From NCBI GenBank assembly GCA_026002045.1, contig BOAV01000063.1, positions 1-14,161 on the forward strand: a stretch of DNA of 14,161 nucleotides. The letters run 5' to 3'. This document shows, piece by piece, positions 5,575 through 12,620 of this stretch; positions within the stretch are counted from its first letter, which is position 1, and every line of letters begins with the position of its first letter. This stretch comes from Spirochaetia bacterium (GTDB lineage: Bacteria; Spirochaetota; Spirochaetia; Treponematales; Breznakiellaceae). A program made the position numbers and the translations under genes. The notes beneath the pieces are model-generated. The model was not told where the DNA came from. It did not search any database and saw only the letters and a program-made list of their open reading frames with translations.

Positions 5575-6813
5575 TCATTCCTCATTAATCTGCGGTGCGA
5601 CAATCTTCCCCTTATACAAGGCCTTGGGGTAGACGGTAAGACCGAGCCGTTTTTCCAGATTGGCGAGGCGGCGCATTTCATCCCCGTCGCCGATGGTGAC
5701 CATGATGCCCCGCTTGCCCGCGCGGGCGGTACGGCCGGCGCGGTGGATGTAGGCCCCGTCATCGGCGGGAACGTCCAGGGCGATCACGTGGGTGATGCCG
5801 GGGATGTCAAGTCCGCGGGCCGCAAGATCGCTGGAAATGAGCACCGGCAGCTTCCCGGAGCGGAAGCCGTCGATGGCCTCCTTCCGGGTTTTTTTATCCA
5901 TGTCCCCGTAAAGCCCCGCCGCTTTGATCCCGTTGTACCGGAGCCGGGAAAGGATGATAAGCGGCTGCCCTCCCCCGCCCGAAAACACCAGAGCCTTGAA
6001 AGAACCTTTGCGGCCGCCGGGATCTGCCGCCGCAATAAAAGAACGAAGGGTCTCGATCTTCCGTCGACCCTCGCTGAACAGGGCCCAATGGCTTATCCGT
6101 TCCCGAAGGATCTCCTGCTCTTCGGTTTCCACGGTTTTGACCGCCCCGCCCAAAAGGGGGAGGAGCCGTTCCCGTGTTTTTGCGGGGAGTGTGGCGGAAC
6201 AGGTGGCGGAAATGCGCCCGGGCGGCAGCAGGGAGACCAGCTCCCCGGTTTCACCGAAAAGTTCATCCGATATAAGCCGGTCCCCTTCATCCAAAACCAA
6301 AAATTTAACCCCCCGGAGCTTGAGCTTGCCCATGCGGGAAAGCATCAGGAGCCGTCCGGGGTTCCCCACCACAATCGTGGGCCGGTCTTTTTTGAGGGCA
6401 TCGATCTGGCGGCTCGTATTGGCCGAACCGATGAGCAAATTCACCTTAAGGGATGTCTCTTTCACCAGAAAGTCCGCCTCTTCCTTAATTTGGGAACAGA
6501 GTTCGAAGGTAGGTGCAACAATAAGAACAGCAGGCCCTCCCCCGTTCCCTTCTTTTCTTCCTTCGCGTTCCTTTGCGCCCTTCGCGGTTAAAATTTCTTC
6601 CATCAAACGCTGAAAAATCGGGATAAGGTAGGCAAAGGTTTTACCGGTGCCGGTGGCGGAACGGAAAAGCACATTGTCCCCCCCAAGCAGCAGGGGGATC
6701 ACCTGTTTCTGAATTTCAGTGGGGGAATAGATATTCCGCCCGGACAGCCGCCCGATAAAAAAGGGGTCCAAGCCCAAATCCGCAAAGGAAACTTTTCCGC
6801 CTTCATTACTCAC
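5575..6813 (-). CDS. Divergent DEAD-box-type RNA helicase
   Basis: 412 residues with both RecA-like lobes. A Q-motif-like segment is at 10-36 (F10, Q35). Other motifs are Walker A ATGTGKT (53-59), a variant motif Ia APTFELCSQI (usually PTREL), NPGRLL (151-156), motif II as DEGD (175-178), motif III SATLP (206-210), ARGLDIPGITHVI (332-344) and motif VI HRAGRTARAG (357-366). Such proteins unwind short RNA duplexes in ribosome assembly or mRNA turnover; the specific substrate cannot be named here. It starts with GTG, which overlaps the last base of the glycosyltransferase TAG stop, so translation is probably coupled. Residues 75-90 are encoded by an intergenic-type repeat inserted between motifs I and Ia. 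The C-terminus ends soon after lobe 2 without a basic tail. Confidence 0.9.
   Translation of the reverse strand: MSNEGGKVSFADLGLDPFFIGRLSGRNIYSPTEIQKQVIPLLLGGDNVLFRSATGTGKTFAYLIPIFQRLMEEILTAKGAKEREGRKEGNGGGPAVLIVAPTFELCSQIKEEADFLVKETSLKVNLLIGSANTSRQIDALKKDRPTIVVGNPGRLLMLSRMGKLKLRGVKFLVLDEGDRLISDELFGETGELVSLLPPGRISATCSATLPAKTRERLLPLLGGAVKTVETEEQEILRERISHWALFSEGRRKIETLRSFIAAADPGGRKGSFKALVFSGGGGQPLIILSRLRYNGIKAAGLYGDMDKKTRKEAIDGFRSGKLPVLISSDLAARGLDIPGITHVIALDVPADDGAYIHRAGRTARAGKRGIMVTIGDGDEMRRLANLEKRLGLTVYPKALYKGKIVAPQINEE
6544..6597 (-). repeat. Intergenic-type repeat inserted in frame in the helicase gene
   Basis: Read on the minus strand this stretch starts TTAACCGCGAAGGGCGCAAA and continues with near-repeats of CGCGAAGG and AGGAAG. 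I recall TTAACCGCGAAGGGCGC-type sequence as a short repeat usually found between genes in many bacteria; that is from memory and was not searched. Here it encodes LTAKGAKEREGRKEGN (helicase residues 75-90), a basic low-complexity stretch in the loop between motifs I and Ia, where helicases tolerate length variation. Confidence 0.65.
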
Positions 6814-7973
6814 TATTTTTTCCGGTATTCTTCGTAGAGGGCGATCATGGAATCCACAAAGCGGTCCACGCTGTAGTTCCGGGAGATTTCCACCGAACGC
6901 TTCCCCATGCGTTCCCGCCCTTCCCTGTCAGCGAGCACTTCGACGGCCTTTTCCCAGAGTAACTTGTCATCGGCGACGGCCCAGCCGTTATCCCCTGACA
7001 GCACCATGTCTTCAATGCTGGTATCCGCCGCGGCCACCACGGGGAGCCCCGAGGCCATGGCTTCGATAAAGGTGATGGGATGCACCTCGCTGTGGGAGGC
7101 GCTCATAAAAAGATCAGAGGCCGCGTAAATCTGCTTAATCTCGTCAGGCCAATGAAGGTATCCGGTAAAAATCAGGGAGCCGCCCAGGCCAAGTTCAAAG
7201 CCCCGGGTTTGGAGCTCCCGCCGGTCCGGGCCGTCCCCCACCAGTACCAACTTTGCCCGGGGCCGCCGGGAGTGTATCTCTTTAAAATTATCCAACAGGG
7301 TGTAGATGTTTTTCTCCGTGCCCAGCCGCCCCACAAAGACAATCATCTCGTCATCAGGAGCGATATTGAAACGTTTTCTGATGCCCGCCGCGCCCGCCTT
7401 CACCTCATCTGAACGCTCATAAAACTGCGAAAGATCGATGCCGTTGGGGACCACCCGCACGGGCCGGGGAAACCTGATCAGGTCCATAAAATTCTTGATC
7501 TTCCGGGAAGGGGCGACGATGCACTTCTGGCTGCGCAAAATGTGCCGGAAATAGGCGTCCATGTTCTTCCTGAACCACAGTTCCAGCAGCCAGGGGGTGT
7601 AGTCAAGGTAATCCGGGTAGTAGGTATGAAAGGTATGTATAGAAGGGATATTGAGCTTCCGGCCGACCCGGCGGGATGCCAGGAGCAGGCTGAATTCAGT
7701 ATGGGTATGAATGATATCCAGATTCAGGGGCCGGGCCAGGTCCACCAACTGCTTTTCGATAAAGACCCCGATCCGGTGCTGGGGCTCCGCGCGAAACTTT
7801 ATCGAGGGCACCCGGATAACCCCCTCCTCCTCCGCAGCAGCATTGGGATGCTGCACGGTAAACACATAAGCCCGGTGCCCGCGCTTCTCCAATTCATGCT
7901 TGAGGGTCCCCACAACAGTGACCACCCCGTTCACCTGGGGGGAATAGCAATCACTGAAGATCCCGATGTTCAT
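6813..7973 (-). CDS. GT4-family glycosyltransferase, probably diacylglycerol 3-glucosyltransferase-like
   Basis: 386 residues from the ATG at 7973, which has AGGAG (7979-7983) 5 bases upstream. The frame stays open to 8012 but would then translate through a hairpin and lose the ribosome site. GT-B fold: N-terminal MNIGIFSDCYSPQVNGV (1-17) with the flexible acceptor-side loop, HTHTEFSLLLA (89-99) and HTFHTYYPDYLDY (113-125). The C-terminal donor site has GRLGTEKN (215-222) and the EX7E motif at E296 and E304 (SEVHPITFIEAMASGLPVV). This set is close to processive and non-processive lipid glucosyltransferases of the alMGS type, which transfer glucose from UDP-glucose to diacylglycerol at the inner membrane face. 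Treponemes are known to contain monoglucosyl-diacylglycerol. The exact sugar and acceptor are inference. It overlaps the helicase start by one base. Confidence 0.85.
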   Translation of the reverse strand: MNIGIFSDCYSPQVNGVVTVVGTLKHELEKRGHRAYVFTVQHPNAAAEEEGVIRVPSIKFRAEPQHRIGVFIEKQLVDLARPLNLDIIHTHTEFSLLLASRRVGRKLNIPSIHTFHTYYPDYLDYTPWLLELWFRKNMDAYFRHILRSQKCIVAPSRKIKNFMDLIRFPRPVRVVPNGIDLSQFYERSDEVKAGAAGIRKRFNIAPDDEMIVFVGRLGTEKNIYTLLDNFKEIHSRRPRAKLVLVGDGPDRRELQTRGFELGLGGSLIFTGYLHWPDEIKQIYAASDLFMSASHSEVHPITFIEAMASGLPVVAAADTSIEDMVLSGDNGWAVADDKLLWEKAVEVLADREGRERMGKRSVEISRNYSVDRFVDSMIALYEEYRKK

Positions 7974-7988
7974 AGTAACTCCTGCTTT

Positions 7989-8036
7989 GTGCGGCTTTCT
8001 GATTAGCCGCACAGTTTAACCGAAACGAAATTTCGG
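7989..8036. repeat. Two consecutive hairpins upstream of the glycosyltransferase
   Basis: GTGCGGCT (7989-7996) pairs perfectly with AGCCGCAC (8005-8012) around an 8-base loop. CCGAAA (8020-8025) pairs with TTTCGG (8031-8036) around CGAAA, within which CGAAATTTCG (8026-8035) is also self-complementary. In the glycosyltransferase direction the first hairpin ends 5 bases before the AGGAG site, so it could modulate translation initiation. The second resembles a short dispersed palindrome. There is no U-run, so neither is a typical terminator. Confidence 0.55.
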
Positions 8037-8146
8037 ACAACTCCTTGCAAACTTGAGTATAACCTATCTGGCATAAACTTTCATATGTTGATAGAATACT
8101 GAAATATTGCATTAAAAATCAATATAAAATATTTATGGGAGGGTTT
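8037..8146 (+). promoter_or_regulatory. AT-rich divergent intergenic region and ribosome site before the outer-membrane-type gene
   Basis: GGAGG (8138-8142) lies 4 bases before ATG 8147 and settles the start. The alternative ATG at 8135 has no ribosome site and would itself destroy this one by including it in the coding region. Upstream sequence is strikingly AT-rich. TATAAA at 8123-8128 could be a -10 box, but I see no good -35 at the right distance. Confidence 0.5.
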
Positions 8147-10042
8147 ATGGGCAAACAGGGTTATCTTTTTATCATATTGGGTTTTATGGCGGTTTTCTCC
8201 CTTGCGGCGCAAATTCATGTGTCGGTGCCTCTCGACAGCGGGGTGTATCCCATCCTGGAACAGGCGGAAATTCGGGGGCTCTGTAAACCGCTGCCCGGGG
8301 CAAAACCTTATTCCCGGGCGGTTGTCCTCAATGCCATAAAAGAAATTCTCCAATCTGATGAAAATCAGCGTTTGGGGAAACTGAGTAAAAGTGAACGGCT
8401 TATCCTGGAAAACGTCAAAAAACAATATGGCAATAATGAAGAAAAGGGATTCGACTGGGCCCGCGGCTTCTACCGCTTTCAACACAATAAAGTGGATGAG
8501 AAGTTGTATTTTTCAGCCAATTTGGGGTTGAGGGCCGAAACGGTTTTTTCAGGCGGCTTCTATCCCGGCGGAGGGACAGATGTTGCATTAGCGCATACGG
8601 TCGTTGCTGCTATTGATTTCATGGGAGATGCGGGAGCGCATTTTTCCTACCACATTCCCCTGTCAGGATTCATTGTACGTTCCCCCCGGGCTGTGCTGGG
8701 GACGTATAATACCTACCATGATGGATTTGTTTATGACTCCACTGATCCCGGTCGTAAGGATGAAGAGATTAAGACCTATAGCGAACCCCTGGCCTATTTC
8801 CCCTATACGTATAAAAAGCCCTGGGACGGTTTTATGTGGAACATAGAAAAAGTGGATAATTCCAGTATGATAGCCTGGCCTCAAGACTATTCTGTCGGCT
8901 ATGGAATGAAGCCGGAACTGGGCGGAGCCTTTCTGAGCGATCATGTTACCTACCGGTTTGGGCGCATAGACCGGGAATGGGGCGGCATGTCAAACGGTAA
9001 TAGCCTTATATTAAACAAGCAGGCCCAGCCCTTTCTGGCTCTGGAAGCAACGGCGACACCCTTTAAGTGGCTTGGTTTGTCAGTATTAACCGGGGTGCTT
9101 GAATATTATAATGCCAAGGGACTTAAGGAATCTGCCGCGACATTCCAAAACGCTTTTTCAATGGGAATGGTCGAGGTCAATATCAAAAACTATTTTCATG
9201 CTGATTTTGGGAGTACCGTAATCTGGCCAAAGCGCTTTGAATTGGGGTATCTGTTCCCCCTGTTCGATAATTTTCTCTATCAGAATAATATCGGCGACTT
9301 TGACAACCTGGCCTTTTTTGTGAACCTGAAAGGGCAATATCCCGGTATCGGTAATATCTGGGTGTCTTTGTTTTTGGATGAGCTCCCTTTCGAAAAGGAG
9401 CTTTTTATATTGGACCGGGCCATGTTTGCCTATCAGGCAGGCACAACCATTGCACTTCCCTTTCTTCCCTTTGGGTCTCTTTCTTTGAGCTATACCAAAA
9501 TTGAACCTTACGTTTACTCTCACACAAAAGAAATTGTTCCCTGGTATGGGGATACGCCAATGGAATCATCCTACACCAATAACGGCAGGAGCCTGGGCTT
9601 CTATTTGCCGCCAAACTCGGATGAATTGAAGCTCCGCTTTGAAGCCATGCCGGAAATCAACACGAGGGTGAACCTGCAATACCAAATGATCCGCCATGGC
9701 GCCGATTTTGGTTCCCGTGCGGTTGACGGCTCCTCCTATTTGTCGGAGCTTGATCCCCGGGGGCGGAGCGAAAAACCGCAGCTTAAAAAATTCTTTTTGC
9801 AGGACGGCGCATATCAATGGCTGCATATTATCAAAGTAGGGGCCGAACACACCTTCGCGATAAAAAAAGCCCCGGTGTTTCAGATATTCGGCGAAACGGG
9901 GGTGGTAATTTCCTCCTTTACCGATATTGCAGGACCGGCAAATTCCGGAAGCCCATCCTCTTATTCGGTTATTGATACGAGTGAGTACCCAAAATCAACC
10001 GGCTTCATCCTGACGGTTGGTTTCCGTATATACCCGCAATAA
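8147..10042 (+). CDS. Predicted outer-membrane beta-barrel protein, possibly Wzi-like; function unknown
   Basis: 631 residues from ATG 8147. A clear signal peptide: MGKQGYLFIILGFMAVFSLA with likely cleavage after SLA or SLAA, before QIHVSVPLDSG. Next comes a helical segment (about 28-95: YPILEQAEIRGLCKPLPGAK, then SRAVVLNAIKEIL), and then some 500 residues rich in alternating hydrophobic and aromatic strands and Gly, Asn and Tyr turns, typical of a large beta-barrel. The opening 'VPLxxxxYPILEQAEIRGL' recalls the N-terminal part of capsule-assembly Wzi-type proteins, a tentative resemblance. The last residues VGFRIYPQ lack a classic terminal Phe, but GFRIYP could be the final strand. It stands alone between a divergent glycosyltransferase gene and a symporter gene with its own promoter. 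Outer-membrane location is well supported; specific function is not. Confidence 0.7.
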   Translation: MGKQGYLFIILGFMAVFSLAAQIHVSVPLDSGVYPILEQAEIRGLCKPLPGAKPYSRAVVLNAIKEILQSDENQRLGKLSKSERLILENVKKQYGNNEEKGFDWARGFYRFQHNKVDEKLYFSANLGLRAETVFSGGFYPGGGTDVALAHTVVAAIDFMGDAGAHFSYHIPLSGFIVRSPRAVLGTYNTYHDGFVYDSTDPGRKDEEIKTYSEPLAYFPYTYKKPWDGFMWNIEKVDNSSMIAWPQDYSVGYGMKPELGGAFLSDHVTYRFGRIDREWGGMSNGNSLILNKQAQPFLALEATATPFKWLGLSVLTGVLEYYNAKGLKESAATFQNAFSMGMVEVNIKNYFHADFGSTVIWPKRFELGYLFPLFDNFLYQNNIGDFDNLAFFVNLKGQYPGIGNIWVSLFLDELPFEKELFILDRAMFAYQAGTTIALPFLPFGSLSLSYTKIEPYVYSHTKEIVPWYGDTPMESSYTNNGRSLGFYLPPNSDELKLRFEAMPEINTRVNLQYQMIRHGADFGSRAVDGSSYLSELDPRGRSEKPQLKKFFLQDGAYQWLHIIKVGAEHTFAIKKAPVFQIFGETGVVISSFTDIAGPANSGSPSSYSVIDTSEYPKSTGFILTVGFRIYPQ

Positions 10043-10066
10043 GAGATGAAATAAACGAAATTCCCC

Positions 10067-10075
10067 TGATATAAT
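10067..10075 (+). promoter_or_regulatory. Extended -10 promoter of the symporter gene
   Basis: TGATATAAT at 10067-10075 is a perfect TATAAT with the TGN extension. There is no good -35, as is common for extended -10 promoters. The start would fall near 10082, giving a leader of about 27 bases that includes AAGGA (10097-10101), 7 bases before the GTG start. Confidence 0.5.
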
Positions 10076-10108
10076 CGGGTTCAGTTTTTTTGACATAAGG
10101 ATTTAATC

Positions 10109-11632
10109 GTGGAAAATGTCAATATCGGCATTGTTTTTCTGGCGGTGTTTTTGGCGATAATGACCGGGGTCGGCGTTTGGGGTATGAAGAAAACCAAGAC
10201 CCTGGGGGATTTCTTTTTGGGCGGCAGGACCCTGGGACCCTGGGTGTCCGCGGTTGCCTACGGAACATCCTATTTTTCGGCGGTGATCTTTATCGGCTTT
10301 GCGGGAACCCAGGGCTGGCAGTTCGGCCTGAATGCCCTCTGGATAGCCATCGGCAACGCGATCATCGGCGCATTGGCGGCATGGCTGGTTTTGGCCCGCC
10401 GGACCCGGCGGATGACCCAGAACCTGGACACCATGACCATGCCCGCCTTCCTTCAGGAACGTTACGGCGCCAAACACTTAAAACCCGTGGCCGCCTCGAT
10501 CATCTTCTTCTTTTTATTGCCCTATTCGGCATCGGTTTTTAAGGGTCTGGGCCACCTCTTTGAGGCGGTCTTTCATATTGATTACGACATCGCCCTCCTC
10601 ATCATGATCGCCTTTACCGGGGTCTATATGATCCTGGGCGGTTACTTTGCCATTGCCGTCACCGACTTTATCCAGGGGATCATCATGTTCGTGGGCGCGG
10701 CGGTGATGATCGGCGTCCTTTCCGGGGGGAGTTCCGCTGGAAGTTCAGGCGAAGGGGGGGGCTACTTCGAGATGGTGAAAAAGGTGATCGCCGTCTATCC
10801 AAGCCACGTGCCCCCCGCGGGCCAGAGCCCGGTGCTGGGCATCAATCAGCCTTCGGCGCTGACGGTGATTTCCCTGGTGTTCATGACCAGCTTCGGCACC
10901 TGGGGCCTTCCCCAGATGACCCAGAAATTCTACGCCATCAAAAATGAGGCGGTGATCCCCAAGGCGGCGATTGTCACCACGATTTTTGCCCTGATGATTG
11001 GCTTTGCCGCCTATTCCACCGGGGCCTTTTCCCATGTCTTTTTTGATTTGAACACAATCCCCAAAGACGCAAACGGAAAAATTCTCTACGACCTGATCGT
11101 CCCCACCCTGCTCACCGGCCACCTGCCGGAAGTTCTGCTTGCGTTAATTATGCTGCTGGTGCTTTCCGCCTCCATGTCCACCCTGTCGTCCCTGGTGCTG
11201 GTGTCTTCCTCATCGGTGGTCATCGACCTGGCCCCGGTGAAGCTGGAAACCAAAAACGGCAAGGACACTTCCGTGGCCATGATGCGTTTCCTCTCGGCAA
11301 TTTTTATCATCATTTCCTATTTTATCTCCCGGTTCCAGATCAGCATCATCGTGTACCTCATGTCCCTGAGCTGGGGCGCGGTGTCCGGCTCCTTTGCGGC
11401 CCCCTACATCCTGGGGCTCTACTCCAAAAAGGTTACCAAGGCCGGGGCCTACGCGGGGCTCATCTCGGGGCTGACCGTGGAAATCGCCCTGTTCTTCATC
11501 CTGGGGGCCTCCAATTCACCCCTGACGGCGTCCATTGCCATTGTCGTGCCCTTCATCGTGATACCGGTGGTGTCGGCTTTCACGACGCCCCCGGATAAGG
11601 AATTGCTGGACAGGGCGTTTGAGGGGATATAG
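10109..11632 (+). CDS. Sodium:solute symporter (SSS family), substrate unknown
   Basis: 507 residues starting with GTG at 10109, supported by AAGGA 7 bases upstream. About 12 to 13 membrane segments fit the SSS (LeuT-fold) family. Recognisable blocks are DFFLGGRTLGPWVSAVAYGT (34-53, first core helix), TMTMPAFLQERYG (108-120), GVYMILGGYFAIAVTDFIQG (171-190, the family's GGYxAVxxTDxxQ segment), and LSASMSTLSSLVLVSSS (352-368), matching the eighth-core-helix region that carries the sodium-site serines. A Gly/Ser-rich loop (205-218, SGGSSAGSSGEGGG) lies after the sixth segment. The protein imports a small solute driven by the sodium gradient. Substrate cannot be called from sequence; proline, pantothenate, sugars and sialic acid are all used in this family. 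No enzyme genes nearby suggest a pathway. Confidence 0.9.
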   Translation: MENVNIGIVFLAVFLAIMTGVGVWGMKKTKTLGDFFLGGRTLGPWVSAVAYGTSYFSAVIFIGFAGTQGWQFGLNALWIAIGNAIIGALAAWLVLARRTRRMTQNLDTMTMPAFLQERYGAKHLKPVAASIIFFFLLPYSASVFKGLGHLFEAVFHIDYDIALLIMIAFTGVYMILGGYFAIAVTDFIQGIIMFVGAAVMIGVLSGGSSAGSSGEGGGYFEMVKKVIAVYPSHVPPAGQSPVLGINQPSALTVISLVFMTSFGTWGLPQMTQKFYAIKNEAVIPKAAIVTTIFALMIGFAAYSTGAFSHVFFDLNTIPKDANGKILYDLIVPTLLTGHLPEVLLALIMLLVLSASMSTLSSLVLVSSSSVVIDLAPVKLETKNGKDTSVAMMRFLSAIFIIISYFISRFQISIIVYLMSLSWGAVSGSFAAPYILGLYSKKVTKAGAYAGLISGLTVEIALFFILGASNSPLTASIAIVVPFIVIPVVSAFTTPPDKELLDRAFEGI

Positions 11633-11660
11633 GCCATCCCCTGCAACCGGAGTTTGTTAC

Positions 11661-11826
11661 GGGCACGCTTCCCTATGGCAAAACAATCACGGGCAGGCGG
11701 CGGGAGGGCGGTGCGTTGCCGCTGAACATCGCGAACCCGCAAAAACGGCGAACCCATGTTCGCCGTTTTGAGGACGGGCGATGGAAGCGGCAATGCGCCG
11801 CCCTCCCACCACTGTGTCTGTGCCCG
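11661..11826. repeat. Large composite palindromic element downstream of the symporter
   Basis: Nested inverted repeats share one centre. The inner perfect 12-bp stem is AAAACGGCGAAC (11742-11753) with its complement (11758-11769) around CCAT. A middle pair is CATCGC/GCGATG (11727-11732, 11778-11783). The outer arms are 22 bp (11702-11723, 11786-11807) with two mismatches, both compatible with G-U pairing in one strand. Weak terminal arms CGGGCAC/GTGCCCG lie at 11660-11666 and 11820-11826. No gene fits the 270-base gap. It could be a MITE-like repeat or a structured RNA. Confidence 0.75.
11741..11770 (+). terminator. Possible bidirectional terminator inside the palindromic element
   Basis: The inner 12-bp GC-rich stem is flanked by an A-run on the left (11741-11745) and a T-run on the right (11766-11769), the layout of a Rho-independent terminator that works in both directions. 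It lies 110 bases after the symporter stop. The T-run is short and part of the stem, which keeps confidence moderate. Confidence 0.45.
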
Positions 11827-11840
11827 AGGGCCGGAGCGGT

Positions 11841-11869
11841 TTGACATGAACGAATAAAGCCTTTAATCT
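11841..11869 (+). promoter_or_regulatory. Candidate promoter of the phosphoesterase operon
   Basis: A perfect TTGACA at 11841-11846 is followed at 17 bases by TAATCT (11864-11869), a weak -10. TATATGA begins at 11876 but is too distant. Transcription would start near 11876, 27 bases before the ATG at 11903. Confidence 0.4.
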
Positions 11870-11902
11870 TCAATATATGATCCCCCAGGCGGCAAAGCTC
11901 CC

Positions 11903-12616
11903 ATGAAAATACTCTGCATCTCGGATCAAATCGATCCATTGGTGTATACCAACTCTATCAAGGAGCGTTTTGGGGATGTGGACATGGTCCTCAGCGCCGG
12001 GGATCTCCCCATGGATTACCTGGATTTCATCGTATCAAGCCTCAACAAACCCCTCTTCTTTGTGTTTGGGAATCACAATTTGAAAGAATTCAAATATTAT
12101 AAAAAAGGAGGGGATGTCTTTGCCGACGGGATAGACCTGGGAGCGCCGGGCTTTCATGGTTCGGGCGCAGTTCATGTACACGGCAGGGTTGTCCGTGAGA
12201 ACGGGCTCATCATCGCAGGCCTGGGGGGTTCCATGAGGTACAACCATGGAGAAAATCAGTTTACCGATTTTCAGATGAAGATGCAGATACTCCGCCTTGT
12301 CCCGGCGCTGCTGTTTAACCGGATCTTTCGGGGCCGTTACCTGGACATCCTCCTGACCCACGCTTCCCCCAAGGGTATCCACGACAAGCAGGATAAATGC
12401 CACTGGGGCTTTGAGTCCTTCCGGTGGTTCATGAAAAAATTCAAACCCAGGTACCTTATTCACGGGCACATCCACCTCTATAATCTGGCGGATGTCCGGC
12501 TGACCCAATACGAAAAAACCCAGGTCATCAATGCCTACAGCCAATACGTCATTGATACGGCGCAGGGGGAATTGATGGCGGCGCAGGGGGAATTGATGGC
12601 GGCAAAGGAAAACTAA
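11903..12616 (+). CDS. Calcineurin-like metallophosphoesterase, variant metal site
   Basis: 237 residues with the metallophosphoesterase motif order. The first is ISDQID (6-11), where the usual DxH is D8-x-Ile and a second Asp follows. Then come SAGDL (31-35), FGNHN (55-59), LTHAS (151-155) and HGHIH (187-191). These enzymes use two metal ions to cleave phosphomono- or diesters. The likely cytoplasmic substrate (nucleotide, cyclic nucleotide, RNA or protein) cannot be told from sequence. The ATG has only a weak AGGCGG 10 bases upstream, but MKILCIS is the normal family opening. The C-terminus ends in two exact in-frame copies of AQGELMA made by a 21-bp tandem duplication. The ParB-like gene starts 4 bases after the stop, indicating an operon. 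Confidence 0.85.
   Translation: MKILCISDQIDPLVYTNSIKERFGDVDMVLSAGDLPMDYLDFIVSSLNKPLFFVFGNHNLKEFKYYKKGGDVFADGIDLGAPGFHGSGAVHVHGRVVRENGLIIAGLGGSMRYNHGENQFTDFQMKMQILRLVPALLFNRIFRGRYLDILLTHASPKGIHDKQDKCHWGFESFRWFMKKFKPRYLIHGHIHLYNLADVRLTQYEKTQVINAYSQYVIDTAQGELMAAQGELMAAKEN
12560..12601 (+). repeat. 21-bp tandem duplication at the 3' end of the phosphoesterase gene
   Basis: Positions 12560-12580 and 12581-12601 are identical. The unit encodes AQGELMA in frame, so the protein tail contains the heptapeptide twice and then AKEN. The copies are perfect, which suggests recent slippage or a length-variable site. Confidence 0.9.
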
Positions 12617-12620
12617 AAAG

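Noticed and set aside
8081..8485. 134-codon minus-strand frame overlapping the outer-membrane-type gene start
   Set aside because: It runs antisense to the signal peptide and N-terminal domain, and lacks a ribosome site or a plausible protein composition.
10063..10091. Stem followed by seven T bases as a terminator of the outer-membrane-type gene
   Set aside because: The stem is only two short blocks with a bulge, and the same bases form an extended -10 promoter that fits the downstream gene.
10090..10095. TTGACA as a -35 box for the symporter
   Set aside because: Its -10 would fall inside the coding region; the extended -10 at 10067 fits the GTG start and ribosome site better.
11449..11939. 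Minus-strand frames across the palindromic element
   Set aside because: They translate the repeat itself and the antisense of the symporter end; no homologous protein family is evident.
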